Translations under genes and position numbers: made by a program
Notes under the pieces: model-generated
Told to the model about the DNA's origin: nothing
The model's input: only the letters and a program-made list of their open reading frames with translations
The model's database searches: none
DNA from: Pristionchus mayeri
Taxonomy: Eukaryota > Nematoda > Chromadorea > Rhabditida > Neodiplogasteridae
Length of the DNA stretch: 64,000 bases
NCBI GenBank assembly: GCA_036245805.1
Contig: BTRK01000006.1
Coordinates: 21,484,365 to 21,548,364, forward strand
Direction: 5' to 3'
Part shown: one piece after another, positions 51,684 to 62,584 of the stretch
How positions within the stretch are numbered: position 1 is the stretch's first letter
Layout of the letters: every line of letters starts with the position of its first letter

Positions 51684-54600
51684 ATCCTGTGGAAATATCC
51701 CTTTCCTAAATTTGCATGCGCTAATATTCTTAGATTAGAGAATTGCGAGCAAAATTTATGAACAGTTAAGAAATATGTAAATGCATACGAATAACTTTGT
51801 AGAAAGAAGGAGAGCGCAAATGAAATGTGATGATACGATTATTGTGAGTTGAGAGAAGGATGGATGCTTCCGCCCTTCCAGTCTCCATGAATCATGCCTC
51901 CTCGGCTTTGATCGGAAGCATCCGCAGCATCACAAAGCACTCCGCTTCGCTTCTATTCATTTACAACTGTCTTTATCACCCCCATAAATACTAATATATC
52001 AAGACATTTATAGATGCTCTTGATCCGCAGATGTGAATTGTATACTTTTTTGAAAGTTTGATTTCTCAAAGAATACCTTGTTTAAAGATTTCCGTCTATC
52101 CACAGATCAAATTAATTCGGAGCTCATTTGATTCGTATATTAAATAGGGAAACGGCCTTTGAGAGAACAATGTATTGTCGAACATTGCACGATCTCCACT
52201 GCTCCTTGGTCACCACTGTAGATGGATGCAGAACGGTTGATTTAATACATTTTGATGATGACTACGTAATATTTGGATGGGGAAATGCCGTGCAAATGAT
52301 CACTCGAAGCGCATTCCTCATCCTCAATTGCTCATTCTGTTTAAAGAGAAGCGAGCAGTGCATCCATCCCTCTTGCTTCCCACGCTAACGTGGCACACCA
52401 TGGACATTAGAGGAGTACTCTGCCTATGACAAATGTGCAGTGGATGTCCTCTGGTGCAGTCTTCCCTCCAATCCCTCTCCCTCTCACCTCTCCTCTCTGC
52501 TTTCCCCATGGATGTGCTCCTTCTCTATTTCGACCCTCTCTCAACCAGGCCGAGAGATTGTGGGAAGGGGAGAGAATTCGCCATGCATCTACTTGCTCCT
52601 CTCCCTCTCTCTCGTTTCCACATTCTCTCTCCCTTCAAGCGTATCTCCACGACCTCTCATCCAATCGACCAGAGAGTTGCAACTTGCAAGCTTTTGTGAT
52701 CGATTTTTTAAATTTATTTCTCCATATGTTAGGTCCTGAAGTAGCAGTAGTAAGAATGCAAGCATTTTGAACATCTGATTTCGCTTTCACTATTCCTCTC
52801 CAATTAGTGCGAGAGATGCGAGGAGAAGTAGAGTAATGCTTGATGCTCTCTCCACTCCACACACTTCCTAGTATCTGAGTTAGAGAATCGAAACATTTCG
52901 ATAACTCACGAGGCGTCGAAACGGCACAGGGATACTTTTGGATACATATGCCCAGAGTACGAAATTGAGTTCATGGTCTCGTAATTGCACATAATCGTTC
53001 GACCTTTCGAGCTACTTGCCGGAGCCATAATTCTCAGCGCACCTGTCAAGTATTCCTACCTTGCACAACTGCATGGAAGCCTATCGTTGGTGAGGAGAGA
53101 AGAGGAACCAATGGCGAGGAAAATGCCAGATGTGATTGCAATTCTTTGAGGAAAATTCCATCCCATCGTAGATAGTACTCACTAGCATTGACAATGTGAA
53201 TCCATTCCCTTCCAATTCTCTCTTCCAATTTCACAATTAGGAATTGAATATCTTCGAAAGGAATTGAATATCTTCGACTTTACAGCAATCTCTTAGTTTA
53301 CCAACATTGAACATTTGAATTTAACATTCCCAACTTATAACACGATTTCTGAGAAAATCGACATATTTCTTCAATGACCTGGCTAAAAAATCGAATTCGC
53401 TGAAACTTCGTCATTAGGTAGTACTCGACGAGAGAAACATACGAGCGTCGGTAGAATTTCGATCCGCAGTAAACTCGAATAAACCTACCGTAATCCTTGA
53501 AAATTTTTATTTCTATTCCAATCACTGCGGCGGTAGGGGGAATGAGTCCGCGAACAAATTCTAAGACTTTTTTGCTCAGGAGATTTTTTCGATCAGATTT
53601 GATTTACGGCCGGAAATAGATGTTCTCACTTTCATTTATTTTTTAAAAAATATTTCCCATGGAGAAAGCAGGAATTTTATTTGCTGAAAAGCTTCCAGTG
53701 TTACCAAGTGGTCTTTGATTAAAATATAAAAAATTTAAAAAAATACACTATATTCGAAAAAGTTCACAATGTAAGTAAATTTGAATTATGGTGTAAGAAT
53801 TACTGTAGCCGCATTTCCCTAAATTTGCAGTATTCATGAAAGTGAAATGAATTCAAGGCTAAATGTGGTCTAAGGACTGCGAGGAGGCTAATTGGAAAAG
53901 AAAAGTCACTCTATGGTAAAAAATAGCAAAGTTAGGGAAAGGCGGCCACAGTAATTCTTACACCATAATTCAAATTTACTTACATTGTGAACTTTTTCGA
54001 ATATAGTGTATTTTTTTAAAATTACGAAATTAATATATTATATTCGTTGATGCTATTAGAAGATGAGGCACAAATAAAATTCCTGCTTTTTACATAGGAA
54101 ATATTTTTAAAAAATAGATATGTCTCAATTAAAAGTGGAAATATCGATTTCCGACTTTCGTTGGAATCTGATCGAAAAATTCCCCAAAGTAAAAAAGTCT
54201 TAGATTTTGTCAAAGAATGCAGCGCCCCTACCGCCGAAGTTATTGGTATCGATATAAAAATTTTCTAGGATTACGGTAGTTTTTTCAAGATCCGCGCCGC
54301 CGCGCGCGCGGACGCGGATCGAAATTCTGCCGACGCTCGTATGTTTCTCTCGTCGAGTACTACCTAATGACGAAGTTTCAGCGAATTCGATTTTTTAACC
54401 ATTGCCAAATATATTTTGATCTTCTGAGAAAGTGCGTTTTATCTTTCATTTGATAATTGATGACAGGATTTTGCTGTCTGCATATAAAAATTATTTTCGT
54501 CTTCTCTGGTTGTGCGTCATCTATACAGTGGTTCTTCACTCACCCACAAATATGCCCACCGGGGTGGCTCGTAAATTTCACCCACAAGTGCTCCTCATAG

Positions 54601-54822
54601 GTTCGCTGGTTTTGAGCGAAAACACTCACTTGGTATTTCATATCATCGGTTATCGAATCGCGACTCTTACTAACATTAAGATTCCAGAAATTCGCTCTTT
54701 TTTGTCCGCTTGAAAAATACCTTTCTCTCTCATTGCATTATTAGTAATAAATTTCAACTCATTTATGCCCTAATTATTTCAAACTAATGAAAGCTCTAAA
54801 AATTTAAAATTTTAGACCTCCT
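51684..54822. other. Gene-poor stretch with one foldback
   Basis: Left end should hold the promoter of the minus-strand RING gene. 52430-52700 is C/T-rich on the plus strand with several overlapping frames but no domain. The foldback 53350-54430 occupies the right part. Confidence 0.45.
53350..54430. repeat. 1.1 kb foldback element
   Basis: Inverted arms of about 500 bases meet near 53890. Examples are AGGTAGTACTCGACGAGAGA (53416) with its complement at about 54345, and CACAATGTAAGTAAATTTG (53766) with its complement near 53985. The ends do not carry the TCACGC motif. The right arm has gained a short CGCG-rich stretch near 54297. Confidence 0.8.
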
Positions 54823-55121
54823 ATGATTTCTCTAGAAGTCGATTCGTCTACTCAATACCCGCCCCGAGTCGATGGAATGGACGAAGACGAAGAGGAAACT
54901 AGGAGAAGGAACAACAAGGAGACTGATGTATGCGAATAGACTTTCTTTTTTTCCAGTTCCGGTTTTTGGTCTCTTTTATGTTTGAATGTTCTTCCAGACA
55001 TAATTTCTTTGAGAAGAATTTGAAAAAGAACTATTGTAGGCCCCATCGACCTCGAAGAGCAACGATAACTCTTCACAACCGCCGATAAAACTAAAAACAT
55101 TAATATCAGGCTGGAAAGAAA
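54823..55121 (+). CDS. Candidate 5' exons, possibly of the SET gene
   Basis: Two exon-like pieces: 54823-54927 (MISLEVDSSTQYPPRV, then a DEDEEETRRRNN stretch) and 55040-55121 (APSTSKSNDNSSQPP, ending ISGWKE). The first follows a TTTTAG acceptor-like site, and the join is in phase. They could be the N terminus of the SET protein, but the second exon's phase does not fit the exon at 56941 directly, so at least one exon is missing. Alternatively this is a small separate gene ending in the TGA at about 55160. Confidence 0.4.
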
Positions 55122-56940
55122 GTAATTGCAGATTTTCAATTTTTCGATTCTGAGAAACCCCGTCCTTTGTTACCTCCTGATTATAATATTGATGCTTATA
55201 CTCGTTGAGTGATTGGATACTCTTTCAATCGCACATTGGTTCAAGCCTTTCCATTTGGTATTGAAGACACAGGTTGAAGTCAAATATGAGTCAAAGCAGA
55301 ATTGAACTCATTACATTTTGGCCCATCAATGCATGAAGAGCTATGGCATGGTAAATATTATGTCATATGTGAAAAGCACTACATATATATATCACAATAT
55401 CGTACGTGATGGAAATTTAGGAACGAAAACCGTGCAATTTCCAAAAAGATCACGTTTCGTGGATTTTGGTGAATTTTCATTTTTATGAGTTTTGCTTTTT
55501 TGCATTCTTTTTTTTCATGTGCGATTTCATAAAACGGATGGGAATTTAGACGGAAATATGGCTAGAAATGCAATAAAAGCTCGTCAAAAATCATGAAATA
55601 TTGACGAAATAGTGCTAAAACCCGGTTATGGCTATTTCGTCAATACTACATGTTTTTTCACGTGATTTTATTGCATTTCTAGCCATATTTCCGTGTAAAA
55701 TCCCATCCGTTTTATGAAAACGCATACGAAAAAAGAAAGCAAAAAAGCAAAAGTCATAAAAATGAAAATTCACCATAATCCACGAAACGTGATATTTTGG
55801 AAATTGCACGGTTTTCGTTCCTAAATTTCCATCACGTACGATGCAACATGAGAATCTGGTCCGCTGCGAATGGCCCGTCAGAAAAATTCTCATTTTTGAA
55901 CTTGACCGAATCTGAACTTCAACATAAATATTTGTCTTGGCCGTGTACCCATATCACCAGATGTGCCGATCTCAAATGTAGTAAAACGAAAAGTACTTTC
56001 TAGTATTAACTTAAAATTATAGTTGTGTGAGCATGTTATTATTCCACCAAAAACATGTAGCATTCATCATCATGCCAATCAAATTTGACCATCGAAATCC
56101 GAATATTGCACATCTTCCTGTTTCCAGCATTGGTGCAAAGCCCTAACTTTTGTGGTTAATTGTTAAAGAAACTCTTTATCTAGTAGTATTCGGCTGGGCT
56201 AAGTCAGGGGATAGCTCCCTTTTGAGGAAATGTATTCATTCATCGAACACCAAAAATCGAAATTTTGGCAATGTTGACCCTTATTCAACAACACTGAAAA
56301 TCAATTGTTTCTAAAAGCAGAAAAGTGGTAAGTTAAAATGTTTTCAATAATATGTAGCTACACAGTGTATCATTGAAGCAACTGTAAATGGGGTGCTCAC
56401 TACACTACATGAGAATGAACAGTCATTTTTCCCCACAAAATACGAGAAGCGAAAAAAGTTTTTCGAAAATAGTGAAAATGTCAGAAATGGCTAAACTTAA
56501 TTTTTTCGGATACCCAAAAAGCATGAACATATGATCGGATACCCAAAAAGCATGAACATATATATTGGATTTTGAACATATGATTATATTGGCCAAGTCA
56601 ATCCCTAATATGCACCCTTGAGCTAGCTTGAAATCGTTCACGAAACGGATTTTAGTTGTATCCCGCCAGATATCTGCCAATGCCGCGTAGAGAAGCCTGG
56701 GGAACCTCCAAGGTGTGTGAAAGGGAGGGATAGGCTGCCTTTTTCTTTCTGCAATAATCACATGGATGATATTTACAATCTCTTTCCAGCTGCTCGTTCT
56801 ACGCACTCTCCAGATGGCCAGACAAACCGATATCAATGATGTAATTTTACGTTCATATTTTCTTTCACAAATATCGCAAATATCTTTTCCTTGATGGGCC
56901 GTAAAACATTGAATATCAACATCTATACGAGGCAATATAG
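55122..56940. other. Region with a palindrome and a RING-CH-like frame
   Basis: Contains the palindrome 55399-55842. A 170-codon minus-strand frame (56423-56935) carries DICDICERKYERK, reminiscent of the second half of a RING-CH (MARCH) finger, followed by a hydrophobic stretch (LISVCLAIWRV). It has no upstream half, so I treat it as a possible gene fragment. Confidence 0.35.
55399..55842. repeat. Near-perfect 444-bp palindrome
   Basis: ATCGTACGTGATGGAAATTT at the left end and its complement at the right end enclose arms of about 200 bases with few mismatches and a short loop near 55620. No coding content. Expected to form a stable hairpin as DNA or RNA. Confidence 0.9.
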
Positions 56941-59900
56941 ATGTGCAAGGAGGACGGGGTCCCCCCTCTGTATGTGGCTAACTGGAGTGGGAAGTGGCAC
57001 GACTACGAGCAGAGCTCGATCCACACTTTCAAGGTTGCCAAATATATTTATCAAATTTATAAGTGTTCATTTTCCCATTGCTTTTAAATAATTCACCATT
57101 CAGTTCTCCAACTATCCCTCACTATCGAAGCGAATAACGAGGATCCTCAAGAAGGGAATCATCGAACCTGCTGATGAGCAGTACGTTCAATTAACATATT
57201 GGGATGTCCGGAAAGTTCGTATAATTTTTTGTTTTTATTTTTTATTCAATGCTTTACAATTTTCAGTGACCAATGTATGCCCCCTTCTTTCTCACTACCT
57301 CCCTCCAGCGATTGGGCAGGGTCTCGATTCCTCTCTTCCAGAATGCGGGTTTCTTCGAGACCGCCCAGTTCACGAAAGCCCTCACAACTTCATCTCGATT
57401 CTTGAACTTTTTTCCTTTGCAGAAGTCAGAGAGAGAGCGGAAGCAGTGGTAGTCGCATGGGGAGAGATCCGGGGAATACGGTGGATGGGGAATCCTCTCG
57501 ATCTTCAGCTCGTCCATTTTCTTCTGGGTCATCTTCGCTCGATGTGGGCGAGCATTGTCCATCAGAAGAAGAATTTTGCCCTGGTTCAGGAGTCTGGGAG
57601 GGACTCTGATTGCGACATCTTCCAGTTGTTCAGGGAAGAGGTCGGCATTGATACTGGTGCCAGGGGCGAGGATCTCCCAGTAGATGGGACCGAGCACTGA
57701 GAAGAAGAAGCAGAGGAGTTCCTTCTTTCCGTGCTCTTCCCTCTTCGGGACGGGCGTGGGCTTCTCATCTGCATCCACCCATTGCAGTCTCCTCACAGGG
57801 TTATCGTACGTGATCCACTTCTCATCTGTAGCGATGATGGAATTGACCCATCGAAGATTGGATCTACGATGGAGTAATTCCCGACAGACTTGAACACGAT
57901 TTTTCAGCTGTTCGAGGGAGAGGTCATGGGGAATCACTTGTGGGAGTTTCGGCTTCTTCCCAGATCGATGGAGGATATCGGACACCGTTGATCTGGGAGT
58001 ACCAGTATCCTTCTTCAACTCACGCACACTGGCCATGGGCTTGCGCTTCAGTGTGCGGAGAACGAGAGGCTGATCGAGGGAGGGAGGGCGTCCAGAGCGG
58101 GGTTGATCATCGAGGCCAAACTCCCCTTTCTTGAAGCGGGAGAACCACTTATAGCAGAAGGGTATGGAGGGGGCGTCAGCTCCTTCCGACTGGGCCAGGG
58201 CAGAGTGGGCCTCCTTCACGGATCGGCCAAGACGGTAGTAATGAAGTAAAACTGCTCGGAGGTAGAGATGGGAGTCCATCACAAGAATCAATGTAGCAAC
58301 TAGGAGACTGCTTAAATCCTCTCACTACTCAACGTCAGAATGATGCAATACATTGTTGACAAACAGGTTGCGCAATCACTGCATTTGATCGCGAACTGAC
58401 TTTTTTCCGAAGCATTATACGAACTTTCCGGACACCCCAATATTAGAATTATTGCGACTTATTGAAGACAGGCATAATACTTTTATCGATTTTTCAGGGT
58501 TGAAATTGTAAGCTATCGATATTTTTTTCACAGAAAGTTGCACATTTACTAAATATTTAATTTCAGTTGCAAAAAGGACTGTTCGTGCTCTGACACCGCT
58601 ACCAAGGGACATTGCACATGCGATCTCAAGGTAACTTTCGCCACTAATTCAACACTGGAAAGCGCGATCATTATCATTTTTTTTAAAACGGAGGTTCGTA
58701 ACGAGCCCTAGAATGAGAGAGGAAGGAGAATGTCTTCAGAAGTCCCGTCGTCCAGTGATCCACGAGTGCTCTTCCACTGGCAAGTGCGATGTCCAGCTCT
58801 GCTCAAACAGAATCGTGCAGGTTTTACTTATTTTCTAATTTCATTTATTAAAAATAATAAAATTAAGAACGGTCGTCAGATGCCCCTGATCATCATGAGG
58901 CATCACATCAAGGGATACACCATCAGACTCTTCTGCGATGTCAAACAGGGAGAATTCGTCCACGAGTATGTGGGAGAGGTCAGTTATAACACGCATCTTC
59001 TGAGAGATTGCATGAAACCGAACCACCCGCGGAACTAGGAGCCCCAACTTTCAGCAGTATCCTAGCCAAATATATTCCAGAGTATATTGGGAACGAGAAA
59101 ATTTTTGGCGTTGGCCATTTTTCTCAGAACCGGCTTTTAGGGAATTTCCGGTTTTGCTTCCGGCTCAGTCATATTATAGCTCCCAGGTGGGCTAGAAAGC
59201 TGGCAAAGAGCTCAAAATTCGCGGAAAATTATTTTGAACAACTTTTTTGTTGACAACTAAGCGCTATCTCCGAATCTTCGCTACGCAAAATTGAAAAACT
59301 GAAATTCAAAGAGAATAATAAATCGTACCGGCTCGGGGACCCCCCTCTTAACCACTTTTTGAGATCAGATTCGAGTTCTACGATATCGATTTAAACTAGC
59401 GCTACTCAGAGCTAAGGTCCAAACCCATGGTGGTTTGAGTTATATGGCCGGAAATCTCGAAAATAACCGAAACCATGACATAGATATCGATAAACATACA
59501 TGTTTACAACCTCCATTTCCCACAATTCTGTGATTTTACAATGTTTAGAACTCATTTTCATACAATGGTGAAGAAATAACCTGCAAAAACCTCAATTCTG
59601 AAATTTCGATTTTTCAATATTTCATATTTTTGCACTAATTTGACTCTTATTGGGTCACTTGAGTGTATCTGGTGATATTTGGATTAATTCCAGTAAAAAA
59701 TCTGCTTTTGCGTTGACCTAAACGGATACCTTCGAAATTCGACAATTTGTTATTCTGACCTAAAAATACTGTAGTTAGCCTCATTTATAATCGAAATTCC
59801 TTCAGATACACTCAAGTGACACAATAAGAGTCAAAATAGTGCAAAATATGAAATATTGAAAAATCGAAATTTTTCGATTTTTCGAGTCATGAAAAATCGA

Positions 59901-62238
59901 AATTTCAGAAATGAGGTTTTTGCAGGTTATTTCTTCGCCATTGTGTGAAAATGAGTTCTAAACATTGTAAAATCACAGAATTGTGGGAAATAGAGGTTGT
60001 AAACATGTATATTCATCGATATCTATGTCATGGTTTCGGTTATTTTCGAGATTTCCGGCCATATAACTCAAACCACCACGGGTTTGGACCTTAGCTCTGA
60101 GTAGCGCTAGCCTAAATCGATATCGTCGAACTCGAATCTGATCTCAAAAAGTGGTCAAGAGGGGGGCAGAACCGGAAATTCCCTAAAAGCTGAGGTTCTG
60201 AGAAAAATGGTCAACGCCAAATATTTTCTCGTCCCCAATATACTCTGGAATAAATTTGGCTAAAATACTGCTGAAAGTTGGGGCTCCTGGTTCTTCATGG
60301 TCCTGCAATCTCTCAGAAGACGCGTGATAGAACAAGGCAATGGACCAAACTTATGCCCTCGACCAGTCAGATTCCCTATTCGAACACAACAGAAAAGCTG
60401 TGAGTATTTTTTTAATATTTATAAATCCTATTGTCTACGTTGTATCATAGACTACAATTTAAAATTCCATCTTTCTGCATAATATTGTCAGTAGTAACAT
60501 CCACAGAATCGAGAAGACAAACATAGGCATCGGAGGCACAACAGGGGGAAGGAGGAGAAGGGATACTGCCATCGGGCACTTGTTGTCAACGGACTACGAA
60601 TGGTTCGTATCCACATTTTAGACGATTGAAATTTAGCTTGGAAGATGAGACCAAGCAAAGTATTGATTTCAATTGTTGGAATTTCAACGAAATAGAATTG
60701 GCAGGCAAATAAGGCTCGTTTCACAAGTCATAGATGTCGACCCAAGATGAAGGTGAATCGTGTGTAGTCTAGTTTTTTTTTTGTATTTTTAAACACAACG
60801 CAAAAATATTTAAGAAAGTGACCTAATGGTGATGCTTCAATTTCGCAGATCGTGATTGCTTACATTGATCGTCGATCGTACGGTCTCCATCGGACATCAT
60901 TCTTCGCCGATAGAGATCTACGTTGTGGTGGGTGTTAATTCTAAATTGAATTCATGGCAACCGCAAAAAGACTGATTCCATACTTCTGCTCATTAGAGGA
61001 GAAGAAATGCAAATAATGTGATTGTAGGGGAGGAACTAACGTGGAATTACCATGGAGAGGAACTCACTCTGAAGATGGACGAAGGAAAGGAATTCTCATC
61101 GGCGCTCCTTCCACAGTGCGAGTCAGTACAATACTATATTATGATGAAATTTTTCGAAAAGGGTGGCTTGATCCTCAATTTTGTATTTTATTGTACTAAT
61201 CATGATTTTATTCAGTTGCGGAGAGCCCGATTGTCCCATCACCAAGAACAATAAGGTACCGGATATTAGCAAATTGCTTCCCACTTTGATTCTCGGACAA
61301 GTAAAGCACAATTTGTGCAGTAACAATTAGCCTGAACAAACAAAGCCAGCATTCCTGTATTTTCATAATAGCTCTGATGCAATGCGATGATCTCTGCAGG
61401 AGTTCGTGGCGGATGCGGATCCCTTCGAGATCGACTACAATTCATTCCTCGATTCTGATGAAGAAGAGGAGCAGAAGAAGGAAGAGAAGAAGAAGAACGA
61501 CAGAGGACATCGACTCACCATGAGGTTTCTTCATTTTAATTAAGCATGTTTCGGAAAGCGCACCACAGTTCTTCATATTGGCCAAATATCAGCACTCGGT
61601 GTGGGAACTTCACCAGCAAAATATTGAGGAGGGTTGCAAAACAGACATTCGTAATGCTACTACGTTTTCTCCTGGCACGTCTCTTGTTATGTTACAAGGA
61701 GCGCACAAGCAGTAGGAATGGATGAAAGTTGATAGATGAAGTGCATGCGAGAAGAAGAGGCCTAACAGCAAAACCAACCACAATTTTAGAAAATATTGCT
61801 TGGCTGGTCCAAATCAATCCAATTCAGACGTGGCTCATCCAGCACTTCTTCCAATTCGGAGAACATCACTCCCACTCTGTGATTGTTTATACCAGTGAAG
61901 ACAATTGTTAAATTCTTTAGGCGATTATTCTATTCTTCAAATCTTCCACCCAGTATCTTGGAGCAGCGGTTCAAACTGTTCATGTAATGATTAACCCTCG
62001 TTTTAAAACATTTTTCTGCACTGTGTGCTCATTCCTAGGCTGATTTTGTTCTGAATCAATTTCATTTTGTTTTTTCATCCCTGTTCATAAATTCCTCGTC
62101 TCAAAATATCGTATGCCATATGTTTTGAATAGGTGTTCCGACGAAAAATGTTCAGTACCTCACTTCTTCATCGGCGTCTGTTGCGAGACGCCTCGGAAGA
62201 ATATGATGAGTGAAGTCTTCGCACTCGTGTGTTCCTGA
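56941..62238 (+). CDS. Pre-SET/SET/post-SET domain protein with altered NHSC motif
   Basis: Twelve exons join in phase: 56941-57033, 57104-57180, 58567-58630, 58740-58820, 58880-58978, 60337-60399, 60715-60762, 60849-60927, 61028-61121, 61216-61255, 61400-61524, 62133-62238, for 322 residues from the first ATG; more N-terminal exons may exist. SET proteins methylate lysines, mainly on histones. Pre-SET Cys run from HCKKDCSCSD through CTCDLK to ECSSTGKCDVQLCSNRI. The SET domain follows: GEFVHEYVGE, then FADRDLRCGEELTWNYHGEE, then post-SET QCDCGEPDCP. The usual RFINHSCDPN reads RFTSHRCRPK, losing the S-adenosylmethionine-contacting Asn while keeping H, C and P, so activity is doubtful. A mariner and a foldback lie in two introns. 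The C-terminal part is Glu/Lys-rich. Confidence 0.8.
57199..58440 (-). mobile_element. Mariner transposon, copy 2
   Basis: 1242 bases with TTGGGATGTCCGGAAAGTTC-type inverted repeats and TA duplication (57197-57198, 58441-58442), inside a pre-SET intron. The left repeat has one G-to-A change from copy 1. It encodes an intact transposase. Confidence 0.95.
57263..58291 (-). CDS. Mariner transposase (DD34D), intact, copy 2
   Basis: 342 residues, colinear with copy 1 and differing at about five positions (second residue I for V, HDLSLEQ for HDLSPEQ, VQVCREL for VQECREL, KREEH for KMEEH, DLFPEQ for DLFSEQ). The three catalytic Asp and the DD34D spacing are kept. Confidence 0.95.
   Translation of the reverse strand: MILVMDSHLYLRAVLLHYYRLGRSVKEAHSALAQSEGADAPSIPFCYKWFSRFKKGEFGLDDQPRSGRPPSLDQPLVLRTLKRKPMASVRELKKDTGTPRSTVSDILHRSGKKPKLPQVIPHDLSLEQLKNRVQVCRELLHRRSNLRWVNSIIATDEKWITYDNPVRRLQWVDADEKPTPVPKREEHGKKELLCFFFSVLGPIYWEILAPGTSINADLFPEQLEDVAIRVPPRLLNQGKILLLMDNARPHRAKMTQKKMDELKIERIPHPPYSPDLSPCDYHCFRSLSDFCKGKKFKNRDEVVRAFVNWAVSKKPAFWKRGIETLPNRWREVVRKKGAYIGH
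58980..60335. mobile_element. Foldback element in a SET-gene intron (TCACGC-end family)
   Basis: Right end AGACGCGTGA-TA and left end TA-ACACGCATCT frame arms of several hundred bases (CTTCTGAGAGATTGCA, GGAGCCCCAACTTTCAGCAG and long AT-rich stretches match in inverse). The element starts about two bases after the donor of the exon ending 58978 and stops about two bases before the exon at 60337. Confidence 0.8.
61525..62132. other. Last intron of the SET gene, nothing recognised
   Basis: AT-rich 600 bases. A 60-codon frame (61729-61911) has no features. Confidence 0.4.
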
Positions 62239-62410
62239 ATCTACACATCCTTTTCAACCATTTTTCCTCCAATTCATATAGCTACGAATTCTTGTTGTTG
62301 TGAAATGTAAGATCCAAACATCACAGACCCACTGGCAATACACTGTCTATGAGCACTTCCATTCTCGCGCCCTCACCATAATAATCATATATTTATCGCT
62401 CGTGGCGGGG

Positions 62411-62473
62411 ATTCAAACAATAGATGGTGGATATTATAAATGGATTCAAACAATAGATGGTGGATATTATAAA
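62411..62473. repeat. Two-copy 33-bp tandem repeat
   Basis: ATTCAAACAATAGATGGTGG and the bases after it occur at 62411 and again at 62444, giving a period of 33. It lies between the SET stop codon and the next gene. Confidence 0.85.
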
Positions 62474-62584
62474 AAAACCATAAATGTAAGGCCATCGTAA
62501 AGGCATGGAGTAATCAATGACACTCTCCGAATAAAACTCGTCATATCCTCAGTCAGATTGGAAGCATCCGATCTCCATTCTGAG

